Translations under genes and position numbers: made by a program | Shown: positions 18,339-28,566 of the stretch, piece by piece | How positions within the stretch are numbered: the first letter of the stretch is position 1 | How the letters are laid out: each line of letters begins with the position of its first letter | The notes under the pieces: model-generated | Database searches by the model: none | What the model saw: the letters and a program-made list of their open reading frames with translations, nothing else | What the model was told of the DNA's origin: nothing | NCBI GenBank assembly: GCA_021604805.1 | Contig: BQJR01000002.1 | Location: forward strand, 456,665 to 520,664 | Length of the DNA: 64,000 nt | DNA from: Planctomycetota bacterium | GTDB taxonomy: Bacteria; Planctomycetota; B15-G4 | Reading direction: 5' to 3'

Positions 18339-20057
18339 ATGACGCCCACCTCCGACCTGCCCACTCCCGACCTGCACATCCCCGGCGACGGCACCCTCGG
18401 CGGCCTGCTCCGCGCCCAAGCCGCCGCGCGCCCCCACGCCGACGCGCTCGTGATCCCGGCCTGGACGCACGGCGGCGAAGAGCAACGCCTGAGCTTCGCG
18501 CAGCTCGATACGCGTGCCGACGCGCTGGCCGCCGCGCTGCTCGACCTCGGCCTGCGCCCCGGCGAACACGTGGCGCTGTGGGCCGCGAACCTGCCGCACT
18601 GGGTCCCGCTCGAGTACGCCTTGGCGCGCGCGGGGCTGGTGCTCGTCACCGTGAACACCGCGCTCAAAGCCAGCGAAGTCGGCTACGTGTTGCGACAGAG
18701 CAAGGCCGTGGCCGTGTTGCACAGCAGCGGCACCGGCAGCAACGACGCCAACGCCGTGCTCGACGCGCTGCTCGCCGACCCCGAGCAACGCCCCACCACG
18801 CTGCGCCTGCGCGCGTGGCTGCCGAGCTCACCGACCGACCGCGCGCCCGAAGGCCTGCTGCCACGGGGCGACGCCGACCCCGAGCGCGGCACGCCGCTCG
18901 ACCTGCGCGACCTCGAAGCGCGCGGCGCCGCGCTCCCCGACGAACCGCTCGCGCGCGTGGAGTCCACCCTCACCCCCGACGACGTGGTGAACATCCAGTA
19001 CACCTCGGGCACGACCGGCTTCCCCAAAGGCGTGATGCTGAGTCATCGCAACCTGCTCAGCAGCGCCGTGTCGCTGGCCGAGATGATCCGCGTCACCGAC
19101 CGCGACCGCACGCTGCTCATGGTGCCGCTCTTCCACTGCTTCGGCTGCGTGGTCGCCGTGCTCGGAAGCCATGTGCGCGGTGCGGCGCTGTGCGTGCTGC
19201 CCGGCTTCGACCCCGAACACGCGCTGCGCCTCGTGCACGAAGAACGCTGTAGCGTGATCCACGGCGTGCCCACGATGTACTCGGCCATGCTGGCGCACCC
19301 CGAACGCGCGCGCTTCGACACGACCAGCTTGCGCACCGGTCTCGCCGCCGGCGCGCCCTGCCCCGAGCCGCTCATGCGCGCGCTCATCGAAGACCTGCAC
19401 TGCACCGGCATCACCGTGACCTACGGGCTCACCGAAGCAGCGCCGGGCGTGTCGGGCAGCAACCCGGAAGACTCGCTGCAAGCGCGCTGCGGCACCATCG
19501 GCCGCGCCTTGCCCGGCGTGGAGTTGCGCATCGTGTGTCCCGACACGCGCGTGGAGCTGCCGCGCGGTGAACGCGGCGAGCTGTGGGTGCGCGGCGCCAA
19601 CGTGATGGTCGGGTATCACGACGACCCGGCTGCCACCGCCGAAGCCGTGTCGGGCGACGGTTGGTTGCGCACCGGCGACCTCTGCACGCTCGACGACGAA
19701 GACCGCCTGCGCATCGTCGGGCGCGCCAAAGACCTGATCATCCGCGGCGGCGAGAACATCGCGCCCGCCGAGATCGAGAACTTGCTGCGCGAGCACCCGC
19801 AGATCGTCGACGCCTCCGTGGTAGGAGTTCCCGACGCGCACTTCGGCGAAGAGCTCGCCGCCGCGCTGATCCTCGCCACCGACGCGTCGCTCGACCCCGA
19901 CAGCTACCGCGCGCTCCTGAGCGGCCGTCTCGCGAGCTTTAAAGTGCCGCGCCACTGGGTCGCGCTCGAACGCTTCCCGCTCACGGGCTCGGGCAAGGTG
20001 CGCAAGTTCAAGTTGCGTGAAGCGCTCGCGGTGCAACTCGGGCTCGCGCCCGCCTGA
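18339..20057 (+). CDS. fatty-acid/acyl-CoA ligase (AMP-binding)
   Basis: A 572-residue ANL-superfamily adenylate-forming enzyme that activates a carboxylic acid, probably a fatty acid, to its CoA thioester via an acyl-AMP. The P-loop YTSGTTGFPKGV lies near residue 220, followed by VPLFHCFG, YGLTEAAP, WLRTGD and RIVGRAKDLIIRGGENIAP. The catalytic lysine lies in LTGSGKVRKF near residue 552. The motifs are intact, and the order and length match medium- or long-chain acyl-CoA synthetases. Its stop is only 7 nt from the stop of the convergent histidine kinase. Substrate chain length cannot be inferred; it probably has a leaderless mRNA. Confidence 0.9.
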   Translation: MTPTSDLPTPDLHIPGDGTLGGLLRAQAAARPHADALVIPAWTHGGEEQRLSFAQLDTRADALAAALLDLGLRPGEHVALWAANLPHWVPLEYALARAGLVLVTVNTALKASEVGYVLRQSKAVAVLHSSGTGSNDANAVLDALLADPEQRPTTLRLRAWLPSSPTDRAPEGLLPRGDADPERGTPLDLRDLEARGAALPDEPLARVESTLTPDDVVNIQYTSGTTGFPKGVMLSHRNLLSSAVSLAEMIRVTDRDRTLLMVPLFHCFGCVVAVLGSHVRGAALCVLPGFDPEHALRLVHEERCSVIHGVPTMYSAMLAHPERARFDTTSLRTGLAAGAPCPEPLMRALIEDLHCTGITVTYGLTEAAPGVSGSNPEDSLQARCGTIGRALPGVELRIVCPDTRVELPRGERGELWVRGANVMVGYHDDPAATAEAVSGDGWLRTGDLCTLDDEDRLRIVGRAKDLIIRGGENIAPAEIENLLREHPQIVDASVVGVPDAHFGEELAAALILATDASLDPDSYRALLSGRLASFKVPRHWVALERFPLTGSGKVRKFKLREALAVQLGLAPA

Positions 20058-20064
20058 ACCGCGC

Positions 20065-22421
<2,357 letters not shown>

Positions 22422-22425
<4 letters not shown>

Positions 22426-23033
22426 CGCGCGCGCTCCACGTCGTCGGTGAGCGAGCAACCGTAGACCGGTGCGGCACTGCGTTCGGTGGACTCGCCGCGC
22501 AGCAACGCGTCCAGCGCCAGCGTGCCGACGCTCGTGCCTTCGTGCCCGCGGCTCGCCGTGATGCCGCCGGCGAATCGGCGCCGCCCGTCAGCGTCGAAGA
22601 GAACTGTGGTGCCTGAGGTCGTGACGCCGAAGTTGCACGCCAGACGTCCCCCCGGATCTTCGACGAGCTCGATCTCCGGCACGGCGCGCACGCGATCGCG
22701 CAAGCGACTCTCGGAGAAACGCTCGGGCTGCGTAGGATCGCTCCACAACACGACCCGCGCGCGCGGCCGCTCAGGTGCACGCGCGAGCACGCGTTCCAAC
22801 TCAGCGAGCGAGGCTTGCGTGCACGGACACAGCGCGTGCGCGAACATCAGCAACTCAGGTCCGCCCGACTCGGCGCCCAGCTCAGTGTCGTCGGGCCAAG
22901 CGCTCACTGGCGTGCCGGGGTCGCTGGGCGCGCTGCTGTAGTCGAGCAAGCCGCGGAAGCCGAAGCACAGCGCGGCCACCCAGAGGGTGCCGAACAGCAC
23001 GATTCCAGCGCGCGAGCCAAGGCTCGAATCCAT
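22422..23033 (-). CDS. RedB-like thioredoxin-fold membrane-anchored protein
   Basis: A 203-residue protein with one N-terminal TM helix (about 8-28), then a Pro/Ser linker and a thioredoxin-like domain. Its likely redox motif is [12 protein letters not shown], preceded by MFAHAL. It resembles proteins annotated RedB, usually found beside membrane sensors. The active domain would face the periplasm. A very strong GGGAGGTGA before the ATG at 23033 fixes the start; an upstream in-frame ATG has no such site. It is transcribed ahead of, and overlaps by 4 nt with, the hybrid kinase, suggesting that it senses or tunes redox state for that kinase. That role is inference. Confidence 0.72.
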
Positions 23034-23210
23034 CCGACTCACCTCCCGGGATCCCGCCCTCATCGGCAGGCTCACGGGAGGGGCTGAACGTTTGTTCCGT
23101 GGGCGGAGCGTTTTGGCCGTCCTGCGCGCCTCAGGCGGCCCGGATTCACTCGCCGCCCGCTCCGAGCTGCCGCCCCCGGGGACGGCAGCGACCCTCGCGC
23201 GACGCGGCTC

Positions 23211-24122
23211 TCAGCCCTTCGGGGGCGCTGCGTCCAAGAGCTTCTTCCAGTTCTGGTCGGCCTTGCGCTTGAGGGCCGCGGTGTCGTCGTCCCAATCATC
23301 GCGGGTGTCGGTGAACAGGCCCGTGTAGAAGAGGTGCAGCTCGCCGTCGGTGATGCGGAAAGCTTTGGGGTTCACGCTCACCTTCTCGCCCTTGGCGCCC
23401 ATGGCGTAGGAACACCATCCGCCGTGCGCAGGCTCATAGCTCTCGGGCGACGCGCGGAAGCGTTCACGGTTCGCCTCGTTCGCGAAACGGTAGAGCACGC
23501 CGCGGCGACGCAGGCTCAGGTTCCGCTTGCCCTTGGTGGGCTTGCCGCCGCCCGCAGGGAAGTACGACACCGGGTCGTAGCCTTCGAGCGCGAGCGCGTC
23601 GTCGCTCAAGTTGAACTCGTTGTACTTGCGGAAGCTGTCGGCGGGTGCGGTGCGCGCGCCTTCGCCCGACATCGCCTTCCAGTTGCGATCCGCCACGCCG
23701 AGCAGCTCGGCTTCCTCGGGCACCCAGTCGCCGTCGAACTCCACGTAGTCCGTGTCGGCGAAAAGCAGCAGTCGACCTTGCGACACGCGGAAGGCGAGCG
23801 GGTCGATCTCGTACTTGATGTTCTTGGACATCGCGTAAGAGCACCAACCGCCGTGGGCCGGTTCGTAGGCTTCGGGCTTCGCGAGGAAGGTGGCGCGATT
23901 GGCCTCGGTCGCGAAGCGGTACACCGCGCCTTCGCGCTCGACGCTGATCGCAGCGGATCCCTTCGCGGGCGCGGCGCCGCCCACTTCGAAGTAGGCCACA
24001 GGGTCGTAACCCTGAAGGGCCAAGCGCTCGGCGCCCAGGTTGTACTCAGCGGCGTTGCGGTCGGATTGCGCGCTGAGTGTGGAGCTCAGCAGCAGGCCTG
24101 CGATCAAGAGGGCGCGAAACAT
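23211..24122 (-). CDS. secreted tandem YHS-domain protein
   Basis: A 303-residue exported protein with a signal peptide (MFRALLIAGLLLSSTLSAQ) and two copies of a YHS-like domain, about residues 28-150 and 168-290. Each copy contains LxLxGYDPVxYF, a Y-R-F-A stretch and EPAHGGWCSYAM with a conserved cysteine. YHS domains are linked to metal or haem-associated proteins, but no reaction is known for this group. Similar proteins are annotated as YHS domain-containing (seleno)protein; here the position is an ordinary cysteine codon. GGAG lies before the ATG. It is divergent from the redox/aminolipid operon, whose first start is 217 nt away. Confidence 0.8.
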   Translation of the reverse strand: MFRALLIAGLLLSSTLSAQSDRNAAEYNLGAERLALQGYDPVAYFEVGGAAPAKGSAAISVEREGAVYRFATEANRATFLAKPEAYEPAHGGWCSYAMSKNIKYEIDPLAFRVSQGRLLLFADTDYVEFDGDWVPEEAELLGVADRNWKAMSGEGARTAPADSFRKYNEFNLSDDALALEGYDPVSYFPAGGGKPTKGKRNLSLRRRGVLYRFANEANRERFRASPESYEPAHGGWCSYAMGAKGEKVSVNPKAFRITDGELHLFYTGLFTDTRDDWDDDTAALKRKADQNWKKLLDAAPPKG

Positions 24123-24339
24123 CGGAGACTCCAGAAGTGTGAGAGAGGGGGCGAGGCACGGGTCCTCGCAAGCAGGCTGCGGTGGATGCGAGCAGCCCTC
24201 GAAGCGTTACGCTCCACTCGCTGGCGACGGCCTGCCACCTCGAGCGCCGCGCGGCATCGCAGGCCGCCTGCCGCGTGAAAGGCACGGCGAGCCCGTCGCT
24301 ACGGGCCAAGCAACGAGCACGAGGGAACCGGGAGACGTC
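24123..24339. promoter_or_regulatory. divergent intergenic region, YHS gene / redox-aminolipid operon
   Basis: 217 nt between two divergent starts; it should hold both promoters. A TACGCT box occurs near 24208 on the plus strand, about 130 nt before the GTG of the first operon gene, but no -35 is evident. I see no strong hairpin. A read-through frame on the plus strand exists but has no initiation signal. Confidence 0.4.
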
Positions 24340-24606
24340 GTGAGTGAGCCAACGGTGAGAGTCCTGCTGAGCGCCTCGGGCGTGTACGTCGCGCTGGGCC
24401 TGCTCTTCGCGCTGGCCTTCGTGATCGCGGGTGCGCAGCGCATCGATCCCGACGCGCGCGGCGGTAGCTGGGGCTTCAAGCTCGCGGTGCTGCCCGGCGT
24501 GTGCGCGCTCTGGCCGCTGCTCGCGCTGCGCTGGGCGCGCGGACGAACGTCGCCGCCGGTTGAGCGCAACGCGCACCGCGACAGCGCTGCGGAACGCCCG
24601 GCATGA
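24340..24606 (+). CDS. small two-helix membrane protein (88 residues)
   Basis: First gene of the seven-gene operon. It starts at GTG 24340 with GGGAG at good distance. The protein has two hydrophobic segments (about 8-30 and 47-64) and a basic, proline-containing C-terminal tail, suggesting both ends in the cytoplasm. I do not recognise the family. Its last bases overlap the next ATG (ATGA), so it is translationally coupled to the next gene. It could be a subunit or assembly factor of the haem/Rieske electron-transfer module encoded just downstream; that is inferred from position. Confidence 0.65.
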   Translation: MSEPTVRVLLSASGVYVALGLLFALAFVIAGAQRIDPDARGGSWGFKLAVLPGVCALWPLLALRWARGRTSPPVERNAHRDSAAERPA

Positions 24607-25088
24607 TCGCTCCCTTGCGACGTCGCCACCGGCTGATGATCTGTGTGGCCACGCTCACGCTGCCCGCCGCGCTGTGGATGTCGGTGAACGCGCGCGTGCA
24701 GGTGCCGCTCATGGCGGCGGAAGCTTTGCCCGGCCCGCGCGTCGCCGCGCGCAGCCGGCTGCAACACTGGGGGCCGGCGGGGGTGCTGGGCGCCGGAGGC
24801 CTCGAGACCGTGATCGACGCCGGCACCTCGCTCGTAGTCGGCCTGTCGGAGCAGCACGCACACCCGCGCTCCCTCCTTTACTGGGTGCCGACGAACGCGC
24901 CCGAGCTGAGCATGGCGCCGAACGGCGCAGCGTCCACCGACAGCGCGCGTTTCCTCACCACGCTCGAGAGCGCAGCCCTGCGCGTGTTGCTGCCGAGCGA
25001 AGCGCGCCTCGACCACGGAGCACTCGTGCTCTGGGACGTGGCGCGCGGCGAGATCCGCGACCGCATCGAACTGAAGGAACTGCGATGA
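24603..25088 (+). CDS. membrane-anchored protein of unknown function (161 residues)
   Basis: A single N-terminal hydrophobic segment (about 10-30) is followed by a soluble domain of about 125 residues, predicted periplasmic. No catalytic or metal motif stands out, and it has no cysteine beyond the N-terminal helix. It overlaps the previous gene and the next gene by 4 nt each (ATGA twice), which strongly suggests a fixed stoichiometric role with the haem-Rieske protein. I do not recognise a family. Confidence 0.65.
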   Translation: MIAPLRRRHRLMICVATLTLPAALWMSVNARVQVPLMAAEALPGPRVAARSRLQHWGPAGVLGAGGLETVIDAGTSLVVGLSEQHAHPRSLLYWVPTNAPELSMAPNGAASTDSARFLTTLESAALRVLLPSEARLDHGALVLWDVARGEIRDRIELKELR

Positions 25089-26155
25089 GTCACGCCTACC
25101 GCGCCGTGGGTTGGAACCGGCAGAAGCGCCGCTACGACTTCGTGATCGCTGCCGGCGTGCTGCTGAGCGTCGCGAGCTTCGCTGTCGTGGGTGCCCTGCT
25201 GCATCCGCAAGCCACCGCCGAAACCCTGCTCATCCGCGGCCTCGGCATCACCGCCTTCGCGATGCTGCACCTGATCTTGTGCATCGGCCCGCTGTGTCGG
25301 CTCGACGCGCGCTTCCTGCCGCTGCTCTACAACCGCCGTCATTTCGGCGTGAGCATGTTCCTCGTGGCGCTGCTGCACGGCGGCTTCTCGCTGATCCAGT
25401 TCCACGCCTTCGGCGACCTGAATCCGCTCGTGAGCCTGCTCGCCGTGGACTACGCGCCCGAAGGCCTGGCCTGGTTCCCCTTCCAACCGCTGGGCTTCGC
25501 CGCGCTCGCGATCCTGTTCCTGATGGCCGCCACGAGTCACGACTTCTGGCTCGCGCAACTCAGCGCGCCCGTGTGGAAAGCGCTGCACATGCTGGTCTAC
25601 GTGGCCTACGGCTTGCTCGTGCTGCACGTGGCGCTGGGCGCGTTGCAAACCGAAACCAGCGTGATCCCGGTGACGCTGCTGAGCGTGGGACTCGGCGTGG
25701 TGCTCGGGCTGCACCTGCTCGCAGGCTTCCGCGAAGTCGCCGCCGACGCACGCTCCGCCATGCCCTCGCAACACAACGCGTCCAAGGCAGACGCCTGGCT
25801 CGACGTGGCCGCCTGCGACGACATCCCCGACGGCCGCGCGCGCATCGTGAACGCGTCGGGGGAACGCGTGGCGGTGTTCCGCTGGGGCGACCGCTTCGTG
25901 GCCTTGTCGAACGCTTGCCAACACCAGAACGGCCCGCTCGGCGAAGGTCGCATCCTCGATGGGTGCGTCACTTGCCCGTGGCACGGTTACCAGTACCAAC
26001 CCGACTGTGGACGCTCTCCCGAGCCCTTCCACGAAGCCGTGCCCACCTTCGCCGTGCGCGTGCGCGCGGGGCGCGTGGAACTCGACCCCCATCCGTTCCC
26101 CGCCGGCACACCGCAAACGCCCGCGCCGCGCCCCCACGACGGCGAGGCTCGCTGA
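25085..26155 (+). CDS. ferric-reductase-like haem membrane domain fused to Rieske [2Fe-2S] domain
   Basis: A 356-residue fusion. Residues about 15-215 form five or six TM helices with histidines placed for b-type haem (for example His62, His86, His98, His168, His181), resembling the YedZ/ferric reductase-like domain. Residues about 238-340 are a Rieske domain with C278-x-H280 and C297-x2-H300, and FRWGDRFVALSNACQH opening the cluster site. It would pass electrons between the haem domain and the iron-sulfur cluster at the membrane. GAAGGAAC precedes the ATG. It overlaps both neighbours by a few bases. Electron donor and acceptor are unknown. Confidence 0.82.
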   Translation: MSHAYRAVGWNRQKRRYDFVIAAGVLLSVASFAVVGALLHPQATAETLLIRGLGITAFAMLHLILCIGPLCRLDARFLPLLYNRRHFGVSMFLVALLHGGFSLIQFHAFGDLNPLVSLLAVDYAPEGLAWFPFQPLGFAALAILFLMAATSHDFWLAQLSAPVWKALHMLVYVAYGLLVLHVALGALQTETSVIPVTLLSVGLGVVLGLHLLAGFREVAADARSAMPSQHNASKADAWLDVAACDDIPDGRARIVNASGERVAVFRWGDRFVALSNACQHQNGPLGEGRILDGCVTCPWHGYQYQPDCGRSPEPFHEAVPTFAVRVRAGRVELDPHPFPAGTPQTPAPRPHDGEAR

Positions 26156-26904
26156 TGTCCCAGCCCGACGAGTTCTACATCGGCTACCTCGATCAGGCGC
26201 CCGCCGCGCTCGGCAAGCGACTGCGCGCGCTGGCCTTCGCGCTCCCGCTGCTGCTCGTGGGGCTCGCGGCCTGGCTCGCGGCCGAGCAGCGCGCCTTCGC
26301 TCCGGCGCTCTTCGCGTTCGGCGTCGAGCGCAGCTGGCAGGGCACTGTCGTGCTGACGCCGCATCCGGCGCTGCTCATCCAGCGCCCGGGCAACGGCGGC
26401 GTGTCACGGGTGCCGCTCGTGGGGCCGTTCAAGTCGGGCGCAAGTGACGCCGTCGCTCCCTTCGACCAGCGCGCCGTGAGCCTGGCCGGCACGCTCGTCG
26501 CGCGCGACGGCCAGAGCATGATCGAGCTGAAACCCGACTCGCTGCGTCCGCTGGGCGACCAAGCGGCGCTCGCAGCCGAGGGCGCCCTCGCGTTGGGCCA
26601 GGGCAGCTTCCGTGGCGAGATCGTCGACTCGAAGTGCTTCCTGGGCGTGATGAATCCGGGGGAAACAAAGGTCCATCGCGCCTGCGCCGTGCGCTGCATC
26701 AGCGGCGGCATCCCGCCCGTGCTCCTCGTGCGCGACACATCGGGCCGCGTCACCTACCTGATGCTCGTGGGACCCTCGGGACGTATGATCAACCGCGAGA
26801 TCCTGGACCTCGTGGCCGAGCCGGTTGAGATCACGGGCACGCTCGAACGCCACCAGGAACTCCTAGTCCTCAGAGCCGATCCAAACACCATTCAGCGACT
26901 CTGA
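26155..26904 (+). CDS. single-TM protein with conserved-looking Cys motif, unknown function
   Basis: A 249-residue protein with a TM helix at about residues 22-44 and a soluble domain beyond. The C-terminal half carries VDSKCFLGVMNPGE, then HRACAVRCISGGIPP, that is C-x(n)-H-x2-C-x3-C, followed by a beta-rich end (VEITGTLERHQELLVLR). The spacing suggests metal or cluster binding, or a redox disulfide. The start and previous stop share a base (TGATG), so it is made together with the haem-Rieske protein and is a likely electron-transfer partner. I do not recognise a named family. Confidence 0.68.
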   Translation: MSQPDEFYIGYLDQAPAALGKRLRALAFALPLLLVGLAAWLAAEQRAFAPALFAFGVERSWQGTVVLTPHPALLIQRPGNGGVSRVPLVGPFKSGASDAVAPFDQRAVSLAGTLVARDGQSMIELKPDSLRPLGDQAALAAEGALALGQGSFRGEIVDSKCFLGVMNPGETKVHRACAVRCISGGIPPVLLVRDTSGRVTYLMLVGPSGRMINREILDLVAEPVEITGTLERHQELLVLRADPNTIQRL

Positions 26905-26919
26905 AACGAGCCGTCACGC

Positions 26920-27735
26920 ATGAGCACCGAGTACAAAGGGAACTCCGAGCTGCACGCCGCCGGCTTTCCCGACGACGTCCCGCCCGACGAGATCCGCGAA
27001 GGCCGCTACCTGATCCGCTTCGCGCGCACGCCCGAAGAGGTGCAGACCGCGCTCCGCCTGCGCTACGAGATCTTCAACCTCGAGCTCAACGAAGGCCTCG
27101 AAGCCTCGCACGTGACCGGCCACGACGAAGATCCCTTCGACGCCGGCTGCCACCACCTACTCGTGATCCACGAAGGCGACCCCGCGCACCCCGTGGTCGG
27201 CACCTACCGATTGCAGACGCGCGAGATGGCGCAACGCAACGCCGGCTTCTACTCCGACGGCGAGTACGTGCTCGCCGACATGGGCGACACGATCCTGAAC
27301 GACGCCGTGGAGATCGGTCGCGCCTGCGTGGCGAAAGAACACCGCAAGCAGCGCGTGCTCTTCGGGCTCTGGAAAGGCCTCGCCGCGTACATCACCCACA
27401 CGCGCAAGCGCTACCTCTTCGGCTGCTGCTCGCTCACCAGCCAAGACCCGCGCGACGCCACCGAGACCAGCGCCTACCTCGCCGCGAACGACAAGTTGCG
27501 CAGCGACTTCTGTGTCCGCGCGCGCCCCGACTACGCCTGTGTCGACGCCGACCCGGCGCCCGTGAACGTGGCCGAGGTGAAACTCCCCACGCTCTTCGGC
27601 ACCTACCTGCGCTTCGGCGCGCTGGCCTGCAGCGAGCCGGCGCTCGACCGCGAGTTCAAGACCATCGACTACCTCGTCGTGATGGACACCGACGGCCTGC
27701 CCGCCGCCACGCGCCAGATGTTCTTCGGCTCCTGA
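26920..27735 (+). CDS. olsB: OlsB-like N-acyltransferase (GNAT, ornithine/amino-acid lipid synthesis)
   Basis: A 271-residue GNAT-fold acyltransferase that should transfer a 3-hydroxyacyl group from acyl-ACP to the amino group of ornithine or another amino acid, the first step of ornithine-lipid synthesis. Family landmarks are LRLRYEIFNLEL near residue 45, the DAVEIGRACVAKEHR block, and FGCCSLTSQDPRD. The C-terminal segment LPTLFGTYLRFGALACSEPA is followed by REFKTIDYLVVMDTDG. An OlsA-like gene follows at a 17-nt gap. Glycine or another amino acid could be the acceptor instead of ornithine. Close relatives include N-acyl amino acid synthases. Confidence 0.8.
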   Translation: MSTEYKGNSELHAAGFPDDVPPDEIREGRYLIRFARTPEEVQTALRLRYEIFNLELNEGLEASHVTGHDEDPFDAGCHHLLVIHEGDPAHPVVGTYRLQTREMAQRNAGFYSDGEYVLADMGDTILNDAVEIGRACVAKEHRKQRVLFGLWKGLAAYITHTRKRYLFGCCSLTSQDPRDATETSAYLAANDKLRSDFCVRARPDYACVDADPAPVNVAEVKLPTLFGTYLRFGALACSEPALDREFKTIDYLVVMDTDGLPAATRQMFFGS

Positions 27736-27752
27736 GGCGCGCGCGCGAACCC

Positions 27753-28541
27753 TTGCGCCACCTGCGAGCGATCCTGCGGCTAGCCCTGTTCCTGGGCTTC
27801 TCGAGCTTCATGTACGTGCTCGCGCTGCTGCAGATCCCGGTGTCCTGGCTCGCACCACGCTTCGGCCGACGGCTGCACGACGCGTCGGTCACGACCTGGG
27901 CGCGCGGCTGCTGCCGCATCATCGGCTTGCACGTGGCGGTGGAGGGTGAGCCGCCGTCGCCACCGTTCTTCTTGGTGAGCAATCACCTGTCCTACGTGGA
28001 CATCGTGGCGCTCATGGCGCAAGCGCCCGTGGTGTTCGTGGCCAAGTCGGAGGTGTCGCGCTGGCCTTTCCTGGGTCGACTCTCGCGCGCCGCGAACACG
28101 ATCTTCGTCGACCGGGCCAAGCGCTCCGACGTCGTGCGCGTGAACGAACTCATCGCCGGCATGATCGGCAGCGGTCGTAGTGTGCTCGTGTTCCCCGAGG
28201 GCACGTCGTCGCGCGGGGCGGAGGTGTTGCCCTTCCGATCGTCCTTGCTCGAACCGGCCGTGAAGATCGGTCACCCTGTCGCGGCCGCCAGCCTGGCCTA
28301 TCGAACGCCCGCGGGTTGGCCCACCGCCGATGAAAGCGTCTGCTGGTGGGGCGACATGACCTTCCCCGACCACTTCTATCGCATGCTGCAGATCCCCCGT
28401 GTCGACGCCGCGCTGTGCTTCGCCGCGCAACCGGTGAGCGCCCCCGAACGTCACGCGCTGGCCGAGGGCTTGCACGCCGCGGTGAGCGCACAGTTCGTCG
28501 CGTCGCAACAGGGCGCGACGGTTGCGGCGGCGCCTTCGTGA
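27753..28541 (+). CDS. olsA: OlsA/PlsC-like O-acyltransferase
   Basis: A 262-residue acyltransferase of the 1-acylglycerol-3-phosphate type. It would O-acylate the lyso-aminolipid made by the upstream OlsB-like enzyme, or alternatively lysophosphatidate. It has an N-terminal hydrophobic helix (about 8-32), the catalytic NHLSYVDIV (NH-x4-D), FVAKSEVSRWPFLG and the substrate motif VFPEGTSS. The start is uncertain. I use TTG at 27753 because it retains the membrane helix; no ATG precedes it and no clear ribosome site is present. The next gene begins about 25 nt after the stop. Confidence 0.82.
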   Translation: MRHLRAILRLALFLGFSSFMYVLALLQIPVSWLAPRFGRRLHDASVTTWARGCCRIIGLHVAVEGEPPSPPFFLVSNHLSYVDIVALMAQAPVVFVAKSEVSRWPFLGRLSRAANTIFVDRAKRSDVVRVNELIAGMIGSGRSVLVFPEGTSSRGAEVLPFRSSLLEPAVKIGHPVAAASLAYRTPAGWPTADESVCWWGDMTFPDHFYRMLQIPRVDAALCFAAQPVSAPERHALAEGLHAAVSAQFVASQQGATVAAAPS

Positions 28542-28566
28542 TCCGCCCGCCGTCGCTGCGCACGAC

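Noticed and set aside
23211..24122. Selenocysteine in the YHS protein, since relatives are annotated as selenoproteins
   Set aside because: Both motif positions use ordinary cysteine codons, and there is no in-frame TGA or SECIS-like hairpin next to them.
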